A stretch of 38,755 bases of DNA from JBBQDZ01 sp038237515 (GTDB taxonomy: Bacteria; Actinomycetota; Thermoleophilia; Gaiellales; Gaiellaceae), in the NCBI GenBank assembly GCA_038237515.1, contig JBBRYP010000043.1, positions 1 to 38,755 on the forward strand, written 5' to 3'. Position numbers and translations under genes: made by a program. Positions 15,696 to 24,602 of the stretch are shown piece after piece (the first letter of the stretch is position 1; each line of letters starts with the position of its first letter). The notes beneath the pieces were generated by a model. That model worked only from the letters and a program-made list of their open reading frames with translations. It did not search any database and had not been told where the DNA came from.

Positions 15696-17021
15696 ATGAG
15701 CCAAACCATTCCCGACGATCTCATGACCTTGCTCCGCATCCCGAGCATCAGCTCAGACCCCGCGCACAGGGGCGATGTCGAGGCGGCTGTGCGGTGGGTC
15801 GCCGACTTCCTGATTTCGGCCGGCGGCGAAGCGCAGATCGTCGACGGAACCGACGGTCCCCTCGTGGTGGGCGAGCTCCGAGCGTCGCGCGATTCCGAGC
15901 GCGCGCCGACAGTGCTCCTTTACGGCCACGTCGACGTGCAACCGCCCGATCCACTCCACTTGTGGGAGAGCCCGCCCTTCGAGCCCAGCGTCCGCGACGG
16001 CTGGCTGTACTGCCGCGGCGTCGCCGACGACAAAGCGCAGCTGTGGCTGCTGCTCGCGGCCGCGCGAAGCCTTGCCGCGGAGGGTGAGCTTCCTGTCAAC
16101 GCGCGCTTCCTCTGCGACGCGGACGAGGAGATCGGCGGGCGCAGTGCGGCGGATTGGGCTGCGGGGGACGAGCGCGGGGCCGACGCTGCGGTCGTCTTCG
16201 ACACGTCGATGCTCGCGCCTGGCCTACCCGCCTTCAACCTGGGAACGCGCGGGACGGCCTACTTCCATCTCACGGTGCGCACCGGCCGCCGTGACGTGCA
16301 CTCCGGCGTCTACGGAGGCGCTGCGCTGAACGCCACGCACGCGCTGATGCACATGCTCGACGCAATCGTCGCGGTCGACGGTCGACTGCCCGAGGCTCTG
16401 CGCGAGGGTTCGATCCCGCCCACTGAGGAGGAGCTGGCAGCCTGGGCGTCCCTACCTCCCGGGACGGAGGTACTGCAAGGGCAGGGCGTTGTGCCTCTCG
16501 ACGCAGCCGCCGGCGCCGACTTCTACCTGCGGACGTGGGCCCAGACGGCACTCGACGTCAACGGCATCGAGGGTGGCTCGCCGCAGCTGATGAAGACGAT
16601 CGTCGTCTCGCAAGCCGAAGCGAACCTCTCGGTGCGACTCGTGCCGCGCCAGACGGTCCCCCGCATCGCCCGGGCGCTCGAGCGGCTGCTGCACGAAGCG
16701 GCGCCCAAGGGTACGACCTTCGAGCTCCGGCTCATCTCCGCCTGCGAGCCGGCGGTCGTGCCGCCGGATGCACCTGCGGTGATGCTTGCGCTGGAGGCTT
16801 TCGAGCGGGCGCTGGGTGTGCGCCCCGTGCTCGTGCGCACAGGAGGCTCGCTCCCCCTCGCGCCGGCTCTGATCGGACGCGGCATTCCACTGCTCATCAC
16901 CGGGTTCGACGTCCCGGACGGCAACATCCACGCTCCCAACGAGCGCTTCCTGCTCGAGCATCTCGAGCTGGGCGTGGCCGCGGCTCGCGAGGTTCTCTCG
17001 AGCTATGCCGGGCTGCGGTAG
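15696..17021 (+). CDS. M20-family zinc dipeptidase/peptidase
   Basis: 441 residues from the ATG at 15696 (MSQTIPDDLMTLLRIPSISS, the usual N-terminus of this family). The open frame extends upstream, but that part is the remnant gene. Metal and catalytic residues: GHVDVQP (His78, Asp80), GVADDKAQ (Asp111), DADEEIGG (catalytic Glu144, Glu145), and a C-terminal NIHAPNE with the last His. The dimerisation lid runs between (DVHSGVYGGAALNA). It hydrolyses dipeptides or N-acyl amino acids in the cytosol. Its end overlaps the convergent acetamidase gene by 19 bp. The nearby peptide importer could supply its substrate. Confidence 0.9.
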   Translation: MSQTIPDDLMTLLRIPSISSDPAHRGDVEAAVRWVADFLISAGGEAQIVDGTDGPLVVGELRASRDSERAPTVLLYGHVDVQPPDPLHLWESPPFEPSVRDGWLYCRGVADDKAQLWLLLAAARSLAAEGELPVNARFLCDADEEIGGRSAADWAAGDERGADAAVVFDTSMLAPGLPAFNLGTRGTAYFHLTVRTGRRDVHSGVYGGAALNATHALMHMLDAIVAVDGRLPEALREGSIPPTEEELAAWASLPPGTEVLQGQGVVPLDAAAGADFYLRTWAQTALDVNGIEGGSPQLMKTIVVSQAEANLSVRLVPRQTVPRIARALERLLHEAAPKGTTFELRLISACEPAVVPPDAPAVMLALEAFERALGVRPVLVRTGGSLPLAPALIGRGIPLLITGFDVPDGNIHAPNERFLLEHLELGVAAAREVLSSYAGLR

Positions 17022-18043
17022 CTCTCGAAGACGTCGAGCGGTAGCAGCGCGGAGACCAGTGCATTCGGGATGTCGACCGCGGCCGAGATCCGCAGGTCTG
17101 CCGCGACGCTCGCCAGAACGTACGACGCCTCGCGCGTAAAGCGGTACGTCGCCGCGAGGTAGTCGATGAGCTCGAACAGCGCCCGCCGCGCAGCGAGGTT
17201 GATGTCGAGTAGCTCGTTCGTGCCGTCGTCGCGGAGGGAGATGCCAGTCGTCGCGAGGTAGCGGCGGCCCTGCTGCGCTGCCGTCTCGTAGACGGGGAAG
17301 CGTGGCACCCACTGCGGCGCCGAGACCACGTCCACCTTCACCGTCACGCGCGCTCCGATCTCGATCGCGCTCCCACACACCTCTCCTTCTCCCTGTGCGA
17401 AGTGCACGTCGCCGAGCGAGAGCAGCGCCCCGGGCATGTGGACGGGGAAGAAGAGGCGCGAGCCGACCCCTAGCTGGCGGACGTCCATGTTGCCGCCGAT
17501 CTCGCGCGGCGGCAGCGTCCCGAGTCCGTCGGCGACCGAAGGCGGGATCGGCGGCGGCGAGAACTCCGACAGGTCCAGCCCGAGGCGGTTTGCGAGTTCG
17601 TCCTCGCGCCGTTTGACGTGTTCGACCAGGTCGTGGGAAGGCGCGACGCCGATCGTTCCCGGGAACGGCTCGGCTGGAACGGCGACGCCGGGGAGCTCGT
17701 CGCTGCGCGCGTGCCTCCCGTCGAGGTCCCACTTGACGATGTACGGCCCGGGGAAGACGTCGGCGAGGAAGCCGAAACCGGGGAAGATCCCGCTGAAACC
17801 GAACTCGTCCGGCTCCACGTCGAGGATCTGGACGGCGAGGACGTCGCCCGGCCGCGCTCCCTCGACGTGCACGGGGCCGACCAGGACGTCCTGGGAGAGG
17901 TCGAGCGTCAGCAGGTCGTCGTGGGTACTCTGGGGCCCGATCTGCCCACCCGTCCCGACCGGAGCGTCCAGCGTCACGACGTCGCCCGCACGCACGAACC
18001 AGAGCGGCTCTACGTCGGGATGCCAGCGGTTGTGGCCGCGCAC
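17003..18043 (-). CDS. Acetamidase/formamidase family amidohydrolase
   Basis: 346 residues (MRGHNRWHPDVEPLWFVRAGD...). The FmdA/AmdA family pattern is clear: a beta-rich N-terminus with VGPVHVEGARPGDVLAVQILDVEP, then GFLADVFPGPYIVKWDL, then a central MPGALLSLGDVHFAQGEGEVCGSAIE block that holds the family's conserved residues. These enzymes hydrolyse short amides to carboxylate plus ammonia. It starts 94 bp from the divergent ABC substrate-binding protein gene, so the two may share a regulatory region. Confidence 0.88.
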   Translation of the reverse strand: MRGHNRWHPDVEPLWFVRAGDVVTLDAPVGTGGQIGPQSTHDDLLTLDLSQDVLVGPVHVEGARPGDVLAVQILDVEPDEFGFSGIFPGFGFLADVFPGPYIVKWDLDGRHARSDELPGVAVPAEPFPGTIGVAPSHDLVEHVKRREDELANRLGLDLSEFSPPPIPPSVADGLGTLPPREIGGNMDVRQLGVGSRLFFPVHMPGALLSLGDVHFAQGEGEVCGSAIEIGARVTVKVDVVSAPQWVPRFPVYETAAQQGRRYLATTGISLRDDGTNELLDINLAARRALFELIDYLAATYRFTREASYVLASVAADLRISAAVDIPNALVSALLPLDVFESYRSPA

Positions 18044-18137
18044 CCCGCAGTTCTTACCTCATTCGACGGGGCGTTTGACCGTTCAGGTGCTGCGCGGTAG
18101 CGTCGAGTCGGCTCAGGCCACTCGCCAAGGAGGATCG

Positions 18138-19739
18138 ATGCGTCGACGCCGTTCCGGAACAGCCCGCTGGGCCCTCGCATGCGCAGCGGCAGCTCTCGTC
18201 GTAGCCCTAGGTGTTGGAGGTGCGATGGCGCGCGTCGACGCACCGAGGGCCGACGTCAATCATCTGACGTGGGCATTGGGCGCCCCGATCCGCGGGCTCG
18301 AATACACCCACTCGGCGGACTCCGGATCGGCAACCGTCATCTCGCTCGGCTGCGAGACGCTCGTCCGGTACGACCGCCTCGGACGCCTGCGGCCGGCGCT
18401 CGCGAGCTCCTTTTCAACGCCGAACGTGCTTACGTACATCTACAACATCCGCAAGAACGTCAAGTTCTGGGACGGCAGCACGCTCACGCCCGCCGATGTC
18501 GTCTTCTCGCTGAAGCAGGCCGGCAGCGAAAAGGCCGGGTCGCAGATCGCCGCCTTCTATACGGCGGTCAAATCGATCACCGCTTCGGACAATCGGGTCG
18601 TCATCCACATGAAGAAGCCGGACCCTTACTTCCGGTACGCGCCGGCCGTCACGTACATCCTCCAGAAGAAGTACTGGCAGGCGAACCTCAAGGACATCGG
18701 CACGCCCCAGAAGCTGACGATGTGCACCGGGCCGTTCCGGTTCACGAGCTTCCGCGGCGACGAGAAGATCGAGCTCCAGGCGTTCGACGGCTACTGGGGC
18801 GGCCGGCCCAAGGTGCGCGCCATCACCCTGCAAGTGATCGTGAACGAGGCGACGCGCCTGCTCGCGATGCGCCAGGGTTCGATCGACGGCTCGTTCCGCC
18901 TCTCGCAGGACGTCATCGATCAATGGAAGCGGCTGCCCTCGACGAGGATCCAGCTCGCGCCCGAGCTCCGCACCGCGTACATCTCGTTCGACACGGCGAT
19001 CGAGCCGTGGAACGACGTGCACGTACGCCGCGCGATGGCGTATGCGCTCGACAAGGCCGGGCTCGTGAAGGCCGTGCTACGGGGCTACGGGCAGGTGGCG
19101 CCGACCATGCCACCGCCGGAGCAGTGGGGCGACGTGATGACGCAGCCTCAGGTGAAAGCGTTCTACAAGACGCTGCCGAAGTACTCGTACAGCCTTGCGA
19201 AGGCGAAGGCCGAGTTGAAGCAGTCGGCGTTCCCGGATGGCTTCAAGGCGACGATTCCCTACCCGGATTCCGAGCAGACGCTCGGCAAGGCGCTCCTCGT
19301 GCTGAGCCAGAGCGTGAAGCCGATGGGCGTCGAGCTGACGGTGAAGGAGATGCCGACCGATGCATGGTTCGCAACGATTTACAACCACGCGTCCCCGCTC
19401 GGCCCGCAGATCATCAGCTGGGGCGTCGACTATCCGGACCCCGCCGACGCGCTGCACTTCATCTACGACAGCAAGGGCGCGACGAAGAACGCGTTCAACA
19501 CGGCGAACTACAAGAGCAAGCAGATGGACAGCGCCCTCGCGCAGCAGCAGAACTCCTCGAAGCAAAGCGTGCGCGCGGCTGCGATCAGGAAGGCGCTGCG
19601 GCTCGCCGCGATCGACGTCCCGTACCTCCCCATCTGGTACCAGGACGTCGCGATGGCGGTAAATACGAAGTACAACTACCAGGGCTTCGGCACCTGGTAC
19701 CTGTACACGCCCTGGGCCCTGAACATCACGTCCCGCTGA
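18138..19739 (+). CDS. ABC peptide/nickel-type substrate-binding protein (SBP family 5)
   Basis: 533 residues from the ATG at 18138, with AAGGAGG at 18127-18133 as ribosome binding site. A Sec signal peptide covers about residues 1-32 (RWALACAAAALVVALGVGG), without a lipobox Cys. The mature domain has the DppA/OppA landmarks: ETLVRYDRLGRLRPALASSF, TYIYNIRKNVKFWDGSTLTPADVVFSL, GPFRF and VRRAMAYALDK. It should capture oligopeptides or similar ligands outside the membrane for the permease and ATPase genes that follow. How a protein without lipobox is retained at the cell surface is unclear. Confidence 0.9.
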   Translation: MRRRRSGTARWALACAAAALVVALGVGGAMARVDAPRADVNHLTWALGAPIRGLEYTHSADSGSATVISLGCETLVRYDRLGRLRPALASSFSTPNVLTYIYNIRKNVKFWDGSTLTPADVVFSLKQAGSEKAGSQIAAFYTAVKSITASDNRVVIHMKKPDPYFRYAPAVTYILQKKYWQANLKDIGTPQKLTMCTGPFRFTSFRGDEKIELQAFDGYWGGRPKVRAITLQVIVNEATRLLAMRQGSIDGSFRLSQDVIDQWKRLPSTRIQLAPELRTAYISFDTAIEPWNDVHVRRAMAYALDKAGLVKAVLRGYGQVAPTMPPPEQWGDVMTQPQVKAFYKTLPKYSYSLAKAKAELKQSAFPDGFKATIPYPDSEQTLGKALLVLSQSVKPMGVELTVKEMPTDAWFATIYNHASPLGPQIISWGVDYPDPADALHFIYDSKGATKNAFNTANYKSKQMDSALAQQQNSSKQSVRAAAIRKALRLAAIDVPYLPIWYQDVAMAVNTKYNYQGFGTWYLYTPWALNITSR

Positions 19740-19751
19740 GAAGCCTCAATG

Positions 19752-19789
19752 GGTGCCCGTCCCGCTCGGTATCGGTCGGGGCGGGCACC
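19752..19789 (+). promoter_or_regulatory. Intercistronic hairpin between binding protein and permease genes
   Basis: GGTGCCCGTCCCG (19752-19764) pairs with CGGGGCGGGCACC (19777-19789): 13 bp including one G-U pair, with a 12-base loop. It lies in the 61-bp gap. Such hairpins often stabilise the upstream message or partly terminate it, raising binding protein over permease. The function here is inferred. Confidence 0.65.
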
Positions 19790-19800
19790 GAGTCCACCGG

Positions 19801-20766
19801 ATGACTCGCACCGGCCTCCTCGCCTACGTGGGCCGCCGCCTGGCCGCGCTCGTCGTGCTGCTCGCGATCATCTCGGTCGTCGTCTTCGCCCTCCTCTACC
19901 TCGCGCCCGGCAGCCCGGAGCAGGTCCTGCTCGGCGCGCGCCCCTCGACGCCGGAGACGATCGCCGCGATCCGCGCCGAGTACCACCTGGACGACCCCTT
20001 CTACGTCCAGTACGCCAAGTGGGCGCGCGGCGCGCTACAGCTGGACTTCGGCCGCTCGATACGCACGAACGAGCCGGTGCTCGATGGGATCAAGGAGCGC
20101 CTGACCCTAACGCTTCAACTGGGCCTGTTCGCGTTCGCCCTCACGATGCTCCTCGGCATCCCGCTCGGGATGATCGCTGCTGTCCGAAAGCGCACGTCCC
20201 TCGACCGCGGGATCGTCGCGCTGAGCGTCGTCGGAGTGAGTGCGCCGTCGTTCGCGACGGGCATATTGCTCCTCTACGTCTTCGCGGTGAAATTCGGGTG
20301 GTTCCCCGTGTTCGGACAGGGGACTGGGTTCGGCGGTCGCCTTCACCACCTTGCGCTCCCGGCGTTCGCCCTCGCGCTGACCGGCATCGGCCTCGTCCTG
20401 AAGCTGACGCGCACCGCCGTGATCGGCGCGCTGGACCAGGACTACGTCACCTTCGCGCGCTCCCGCGGGATCTCGCCGGGACGCGTGCTCCGGGCATACG
20501 CGCTGCGCAACGCGCTCGTTCCGATCGTCACCGCGGGCGGACTGCTGCTCGCGTACATGCTCGCCGGAACGGTGCTCGTCGAAGTGACGTTCGCCCTGCC
20601 CGGGCTCGGCTCGCTCCTCGTCGACTCGGTTCGCACGCTCGACCTTCCGATGGTTCAGGCGCTGGCGATCCTCGTTGCGGTCATCGTCGTCGTCGTCAAT
20701 CTCCTTGCCGACCTGCTCTACGTCGCAATCGATCCGCGCATCACGTTCACGAAGGCAAAGGCATGA
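19801..20766 (+). CDS. ABC peptide transporter permease (DppB type)
   Basis: 321 residues from the ATG at 19801 (MTRTGLLAYVGRRLAALVVLL), the standard DppB N-terminus. There are six membrane helices, an extracytoplasmic loop after the first (LAPGSPEQVLLGARPSTPETIAAIRAEYHLDDPF), and the cytoplasmic EAA-type loop DQDYVTFARSRGISPGRVLRAYALRNALVPIV that docks the ATPase. The stop overlaps the next permease start (ATGA). It forms the membrane channel together with the downstream permease. Confidence 0.95.
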   Translation: MTRTGLLAYVGRRLAALVVLLAIISVVVFALLYLAPGSPEQVLLGARPSTPETIAAIRAEYHLDDPFYVQYAKWARGALQLDFGRSIRTNEPVLDGIKERLTLTLQLGLFAFALTMLLGIPLGMIAAVRKRTSLDRGIVALSVVGVSAPSFATGILLLYVFAVKFGWFPVFGQGTGFGGRLHHLALPAFALALTGIGLVLKLTRTAVIGALDQDYVTFARSRGISPGRVLRAYALRNALVPIVTAGGLLLAYMLAGTVLVEVTFALPGLGSLLVDSVRTLDLPMVQALAILVAVIVVVVNLLADLLYVAIDPRITFTKAKA

Positions 20767-21632
20767 GTGAAGTCATCGCGTCGACGCCGGCGGCCGAGCT
20801 CGCGGCGCCGCGCGCGCGTCGTGGATTCTCGCCGGCGGTCGCTCTCGCGTTCGCGATCGCACTTGCGGTCGTCGTGTGCGCGATCTTCGGTGCCTGGATC
20901 GCCCCGCACGACCCGACCGCCCAGGACCTTCTCACCGGGCTGCAACCGCCGGGCGGCGACCATACGCTCGGCACCGACGACCTGGGGCGCGACATTCTCT
21001 CGCGGACGATCGTCGGTGCACGTACCGCACTGATCGGTCCGCTGATCATCGCGATCGGCGCGATGTTGATCGGCAACGTCCTTGGGCTGGTCGCCGGGTA
21101 CCGCGGCGGCCTCACCGACTCGATCATCTCGCGCGCCGTGGACTTCGTGTATGCGATGCCGGCGCTGCTCGTCGCGATCGTGGTCGTCGGAGTCCTCGGC
21201 GGCGGCTACTACCTCGCGGTGGGACTGCTCGTGATCCTGTTCTCGCCGGTCGACACGCGCATCGTGCGCGGCGCTACGCTCGATCAGCGCTCGCGCCCCT
21301 ACGTCGAGGCGGCCCGGGTGCTCGGGCTCTCGAGCGGCCGGATCATGTTCCGGCACATCTGGCCGAACGTGCTCCCGCTCGCGCTTGCGAATGCGTTCCT
21401 GACGTTCGCGTTCAGCCTCGTGTCGCTCTCCGCGCTGTCATTCTTGGGGCTCGGCGTCGGCCCAGGCGCCGCCGACTGGGGCAGGATGCTCTCCGACAGC
21501 CGGGAGTTCCTCTTCGACAATGCCGCTGCGGCGCTCGCTCCCGGCGTGGCCCTCGTCGCGATGGCCGCGAGTGTCAACGTGATCGGCGACTGGATCTTCG
21601 AGTGGCTCTCCGACCGCGGCCGAGCACGATGA
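20763..21632 (+). CDS. ABC peptide transporter permease (DppC type)
   Basis: 289 residues from the ATG at 20763. A short cytoplasmic tail precedes the first helix. HDPTAQDL and HTLGTDDLGRDILSRTIVGART are DppC hallmarks. The EAA loop is RSRPYVEAARVLGLSSGRIMFRHIWPNVLPL. Six helices are visible, ending with WIFEWLSDRGRAR. The start overlaps the upstream permease and the stop overlaps the ATPase gene (ATGA at both ends), so the whole block is one transcription unit. Confidence 0.95.
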   Translation: MSEVIASTPAAELAAPRARRGFSPAVALAFAIALAVVVCAIFGAWIAPHDPTAQDLLTGLQPPGGDHTLGTDDLGRDILSRTIVGARTALIGPLIIAIGAMLIGNVLGLVAGYRGGLTDSIISRAVDFVYAMPALLVAIVVVGVLGGGYYLAVGLLVILFSPVDTRIVRGATLDQRSRPYVEAARVLGLSSGRIMFRHIWPNVLPLALANAFLTFAFSLVSLSALSFLGLGVGPGAADWGRMLSDSREFLFDNAAAALAPGVALVAMAASVNVIGDWIFEWLSDRGRAR

Positions 21633-23422
21633 CGCCGCTGCTGCAGGTCGAGCGGCTTCGCATCGCGGCGCGCCGCGGCCGCTCGAGCCGATCCATCATC
21701 CGCTCGCTCGACCTGACCGTCGCGCCCGGCGAGACGGTTGGCATCGTCGGCGAGTCCGGCAGCGGAAAGAGCATGACGGCTCGGGCGCTGATCGGTCTTC
21801 TTCCCCCGGGCGTCCAGGCCGACGGCCGGGTGACGATCGGCGGCCGCAATCTGCTCGCGCTCCGCCAGCGCGAGCTGACCCGCGTACGGGGTCGCGAGCT
21901 CGCTCTGCTCCTCCAGGATCCGTTCACGATGCTCAATCCGCTGATGCCGGTGGGCCGGCAGATCGTCGAGGGCGCACGACCGGGCCACCGCTCGCGCCCG
22001 GAAGCCGTCCGCCGGCTCGCCGAGGTCGGGATCCACGATGCGGACGTCGCCGAGCGTTACCCCTTCCAGCTCTCAGGCGGTATGCAACAGCGCGTTGCGC
22101 TCGCGGCGGCCCTCGCCAGCGACCCGCGGCTCCTGATCGCCGACGAGCCGTCGACGGCGCTCGACGTGACGACGCAGAAGGAGATCCTCGCCCTGCTCCG
22201 GCGGGTGCAGGAAGCGCGGGACATGGGGCTCGTGCTGATCACCCACGACCTGCGCGTCGCGTTCTCGATCTGCAAGCGGATCTACGTCCTCTACGCGGGT
22301 TCCCTGCTCGAGGTCGCGCCTGCCGGGGAGCTCGAGCGGGAGCCCCTCCACCCGTACACGCTCGGCCTCCTGCTTTCAGAGCCGTCCGTCGAACGGCGGT
22401 TCACCGAGCTCCACGCGATTGCCGGCTCGGTGCCGACGGCGGACGAGGTCGGGGGGCGCTGCCCGTTTGCGGCGCGCTGCGCGTGGGCGGTCGAACCCTG
22501 CTCCGCCGGGGACCCTCCGCTTTCCGAGATCGAGCGAGGCCGCTTCTCCGCCTGCGTGCGCATCGAGGAGATCCGCGGCGCGATGGGTGAGGCCCGCCGT
22601 TCGGCAGAGACGCGCACGAGCGTCGTCGCCCCGGGCGCGACGGTCGAGAGCCCGCTCGTGTGGGTGGAGGATCTCCGCAAACAGTTTGGCACGCGTGGCG
22701 ACGTGCAGGCGCTCGGCGGCGTGACGCTCGAGATCGGCGAGGGCGAGAGCGTCGGTCTCGTCGGTGAGTCGGGATCGGGCAAGACGACGCTCGCACGCTG
22801 CCTCGTCGGGCTCGAGATGCCGACGTCGGGGCAGATCGTCGTCGACGGCATCGACGCGACCGACTTCGCGCGCCTCAGCCACGTCGAACGCCGCCGGATA
22901 CGGCGAAGCGTGCAGATGATCTTCCAGGACCCGTACTCCTCGCTCAACCCGACGCGCACGATCGGCGCGACGTTGCGCGAGGCGCTCGCCGCGGGAGAGG
23001 ACGCGAAGTCGTCGGTGCTCGCTCTCCTCGCGCGCGTGCACCTGTCGCCCGGCTACGCGTCCCGCAAGCCCGCGGCCCTCTCGGGCGGTGAACGACAGCG
23101 CGTCGCGATCGCGCGCGCCCTCGCGCTTCGGCCGAGGCTAATCGTGTGCGACGAGCCGGTGTCCGCATTGGACGTGTCGGTGCAGGCCCAGATCCTGAAC
23201 CTGTTCAAGGAGCTGCGCGAGGAGCTCGGCATCGGCTACCTCTTCATCACCCACGATCTGGCGGTCGTCCGGCAGGTCGCCGACCGCCTGTACGTGCTCC
23301 ACCGCGGAAAGGTCGTCGAATCGGGTCCCGTCGAGGGGGTCCTCGACGCGCCGAGCCATGAGTACACGGCGCAGCTGATCGCGTCGGTTCCGCGGACTGA
23401 GCCTGGTTGGCTCCCAAGCTAG
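21629..23422 (+). CDS. Fused double ATPase of a peptide ABC transporter (DppD-DppF)
   Basis: 597 residues with two complete ATPase domains. The first has Walker A GESGSGKSM, Q-loop LLLQDPF, signature LSGGMQQR, Walker B LLIADEP and H-loop ITHD. After it comes the oligopeptide-type C-terminal motif with four Cys (GRCPFAARCAWAVEPCSAG...C), which in the OppD/DppD family can bind an iron-sulfur cluster. The second has Walker A GESGSGKTT, MIFQDPYSSLNPT, LSGGERQR, LIVCDEP and FITHD. Separate genes usually encode the two halves; here a linker around residues 320-345 joins them. It energises the two permeases. It converges with a small gene, overlapping by four bases. Confidence 0.95.
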   Translation: MTPLLQVERLRIAARRGRSSRSIIRSLDLTVAPGETVGIVGESGSGKSMTARALIGLLPPGVQADGRVTIGGRNLLALRQRELTRVRGRELALLLQDPFTMLNPLMPVGRQIVEGARPGHRSRPEAVRRLAEVGIHDADVAERYPFQLSGGMQQRVALAAALASDPRLLIADEPSTALDVTTQKEILALLRRVQEARDMGLVLITHDLRVAFSICKRIYVLYAGSLLEVAPAGELEREPLHPYTLGLLLSEPSVERRFTELHAIAGSVPTADEVGGRCPFAARCAWAVEPCSAGDPPLSEIERGRFSACVRIEEIRGAMGEARRSAETRTSVVAPGATVESPLVWVEDLRKQFGTRGDVQALGGVTLEIGEGESVGLVGESGSGKTTLARCLVGLEMPTSGQIVVDGIDATDFARLSHVERRRIRRSVQMIFQDPYSSLNPTRTIGATLREALAAGEDAKSSVLALLARVHLSPGYASRKPAALSGGERQRVAIARALALRPRLIVCDEPVSALDVSVQAQILNLFKELREELGIGYLFITHDLAVVRQVADRLYVLHRGKVVESGPVEGVLDAPSHEYTAQLIASVPRTEPGWLPS

Positions 23423-23775
23423 GCTGGCGAGCGCCCCTTGCCGGGATTCTGGAACGCGTACATGAGCTCGGCGGAGACTCGGCCGGTCGACCCGCCGACC
23501 GTGCACTCGTCCATGACCTCCTTGTGCTGGCGGTCGATCTCGAACGGCGAGGAGAAGAACGCCTCGTTCGCCTTCTCCATGTCCTCGACCTCGATGAAGA
23601 CCGCGAGCAACTCCCCGTGTTCGGTGTTGAGGATGAAGGCGATCTCCTGGCGAATTCCTTCGTTGTCGAGTGTTTGGAACGCCTCGTCACGCCGCGCATG
23701 GAGCTCCGCATACCAATCGCGCAGACGCTGCGCCTTTCCGGGGGCTATCCACGCTGTCGACAGCACGTAGGTCAC
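23419..23775 (-). CDS. Small conserved protein, DUF6176-like
   Basis: 118 residues, starting MTYVLSTAWIAPGKAQRLRDWYAEL. A pattern of IRQEIAFILNTEHGELLAVFIEVEDMEKANEAFFSSPFEIDRQHKEVMDE follows, a ferredoxin-like alpha/beta arrangement as in dimeric alpha-beta barrel proteins. I recall a similar layout in DUF6176, whose function is unknown. It has no signal or membrane segment. It converges with the transporter operon and borders a repeat region. Confidence 0.65.
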   Translation of the reverse strand: MTYVLSTAWIAPGKAQRLRDWYAELHARRDEAFQTLDNEGIRQEIAFILNTEHGELLAVFIEVEDMEKANEAFFSSPFEIDRQHKEVMDECTVGGSTGRVSAELMYAFQNPGKGRSPA

Positions 23776-23949
23776 GCGTCACTCCTCTCGTAGGTGAACG
23801 AGCGTATCGTGCGCCAAGTCGGACTCTGATCTCGCGTGTGCTGCTGCCGTGGCCATCCCGGGGGTCCACGTCGTCGCCAATGCGCGGTACGGGAAAGGCG
23901 GCGAGGAGTCCGGGAGCGAGTCGGCGATCCGGCGAAGCCCCTCAGGGCC

Positions 23950-24143
23950 TCGTGGAACAACGTTCAAAAAGCGGTGAGTGCTGGAGACTCGCCCAAGCTG
24001 CTTCCGGAGGAATGACGACCGCCGAGTAGTGTCCGCGACAGGCCGCCGGAGCCGGGGTTCCCCCGGCGGGAGGCACACGGGCGCCCGCCGAGGCATGGCA
24101 AGAAGAAGGGGGGCCCACGGGGGAAACACGGTTTCCCCGTGCC
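23950..24143 (+). repeat. Dispersed repeat, copy 1 (A and B modules)
   Basis: Module A begins GTGGAACAACGTTC at 23952 and continues with a similar GGTGAGTGCTGGAGACTCGC stretch. Module B (24045-24142) begins GCCGGAGCCGGGGTTCCCCC and ends in a hairpin (CACGGGGGAAAC / GTTTCCCCGTG). The same two modules recur in the same order and orientation at 24981-25208; module B is about 97 bp in both. No coding role was recognised. Confidence 0.75.
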
Positions 24144-24149
24144 CAGCGG

Positions 24150-24214
24150 CCCTTGTGGAACAACGTTCGAACTCCGACGGGTGGTGGAGCCCGGCCGGTC
24201 TTCTCAAGTCTTTG
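24150..24214 (+). repeat. Dispersed repeat, partial copy (module A only)
   Basis: Begins GTGGAACAACGTTCGA at 24155 and matches module A of the full copies for about 60 bp. It runs up to and slightly past the vapC stop codon (24204-24206), so it may have supplied the end of that gene. Confidence 0.65.
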
Positions 24215-24602
24215 GAACCACCTCGAATCCTTCGCGGCGAAAGTCGTCGTCGAGAGCAAGCACCGAGCCGATCCGCCGACGGCGCATCAACTCGAAGCTG
24301 ACGTGGTCCACCAGGGAGGAGCGCCTGCGCAAGGAACGAAGATGCGCCGTCACCGCGGCTTCGTGCAGGGCGGCGTCGACCCACACGATCTCAAGCACTG
24401 GCACGACGTCCTCGAGCAGCCGGCGGGCGACGCCCGCGCCGAGACGACGACGCGCGAGAGCCTCGGTCTCGATCAGCACGTAGTTGTGGGTTACTCCGCG
24501 TCGCTCACGGAAGATCTCGGCGCTGCTCGCTGCGACCTCTTCGTGCTGTGCAGCATCTCGGTCGAGGAACGCGAGAAGACCTGACGTATCGACGAAGGTC
24601 AA
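24204..24602 (-). CDS. vapC: VapC-type PIN-domain toxin
   Basis: 132 residues. The PIN-domain acidic residues are in place: Asp5 (MTFVDTSG), Glu45 (LIETEAL), Asp99 (LVDHVSF) and Asp118-120 (ALDDDF). These form the metal site of an RNA endonuclease. The start overlaps the antitoxin stop by four bases, the usual vapB-vapC arrangement. The last residues (VVPKT) run into a copy of the dispersed repeat. Toxicity and its RNA target are inferred from the family. Confidence 0.88.
   Translation of the reverse strand: MTFVDTSGLLAFLDRDAAQHEEVAASSAEIFRERRGVTHNYVLIETEALARRRLGAGVARRLLEDVVPVLEIVWVDAALHEAAVTAHLRSLRRRSSLVDHVSFELMRRRRIGSVLALDDDFRREGFEVVPKT

Noticed and set aside
18138..23422. ABC transporter as the lanthipeptide exporter
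   Set aside because: It has a binding protein and DppB/DppC-type permeases, which is an importer. An exporter would have fused membrane-ATPase subunits and no binding protein.
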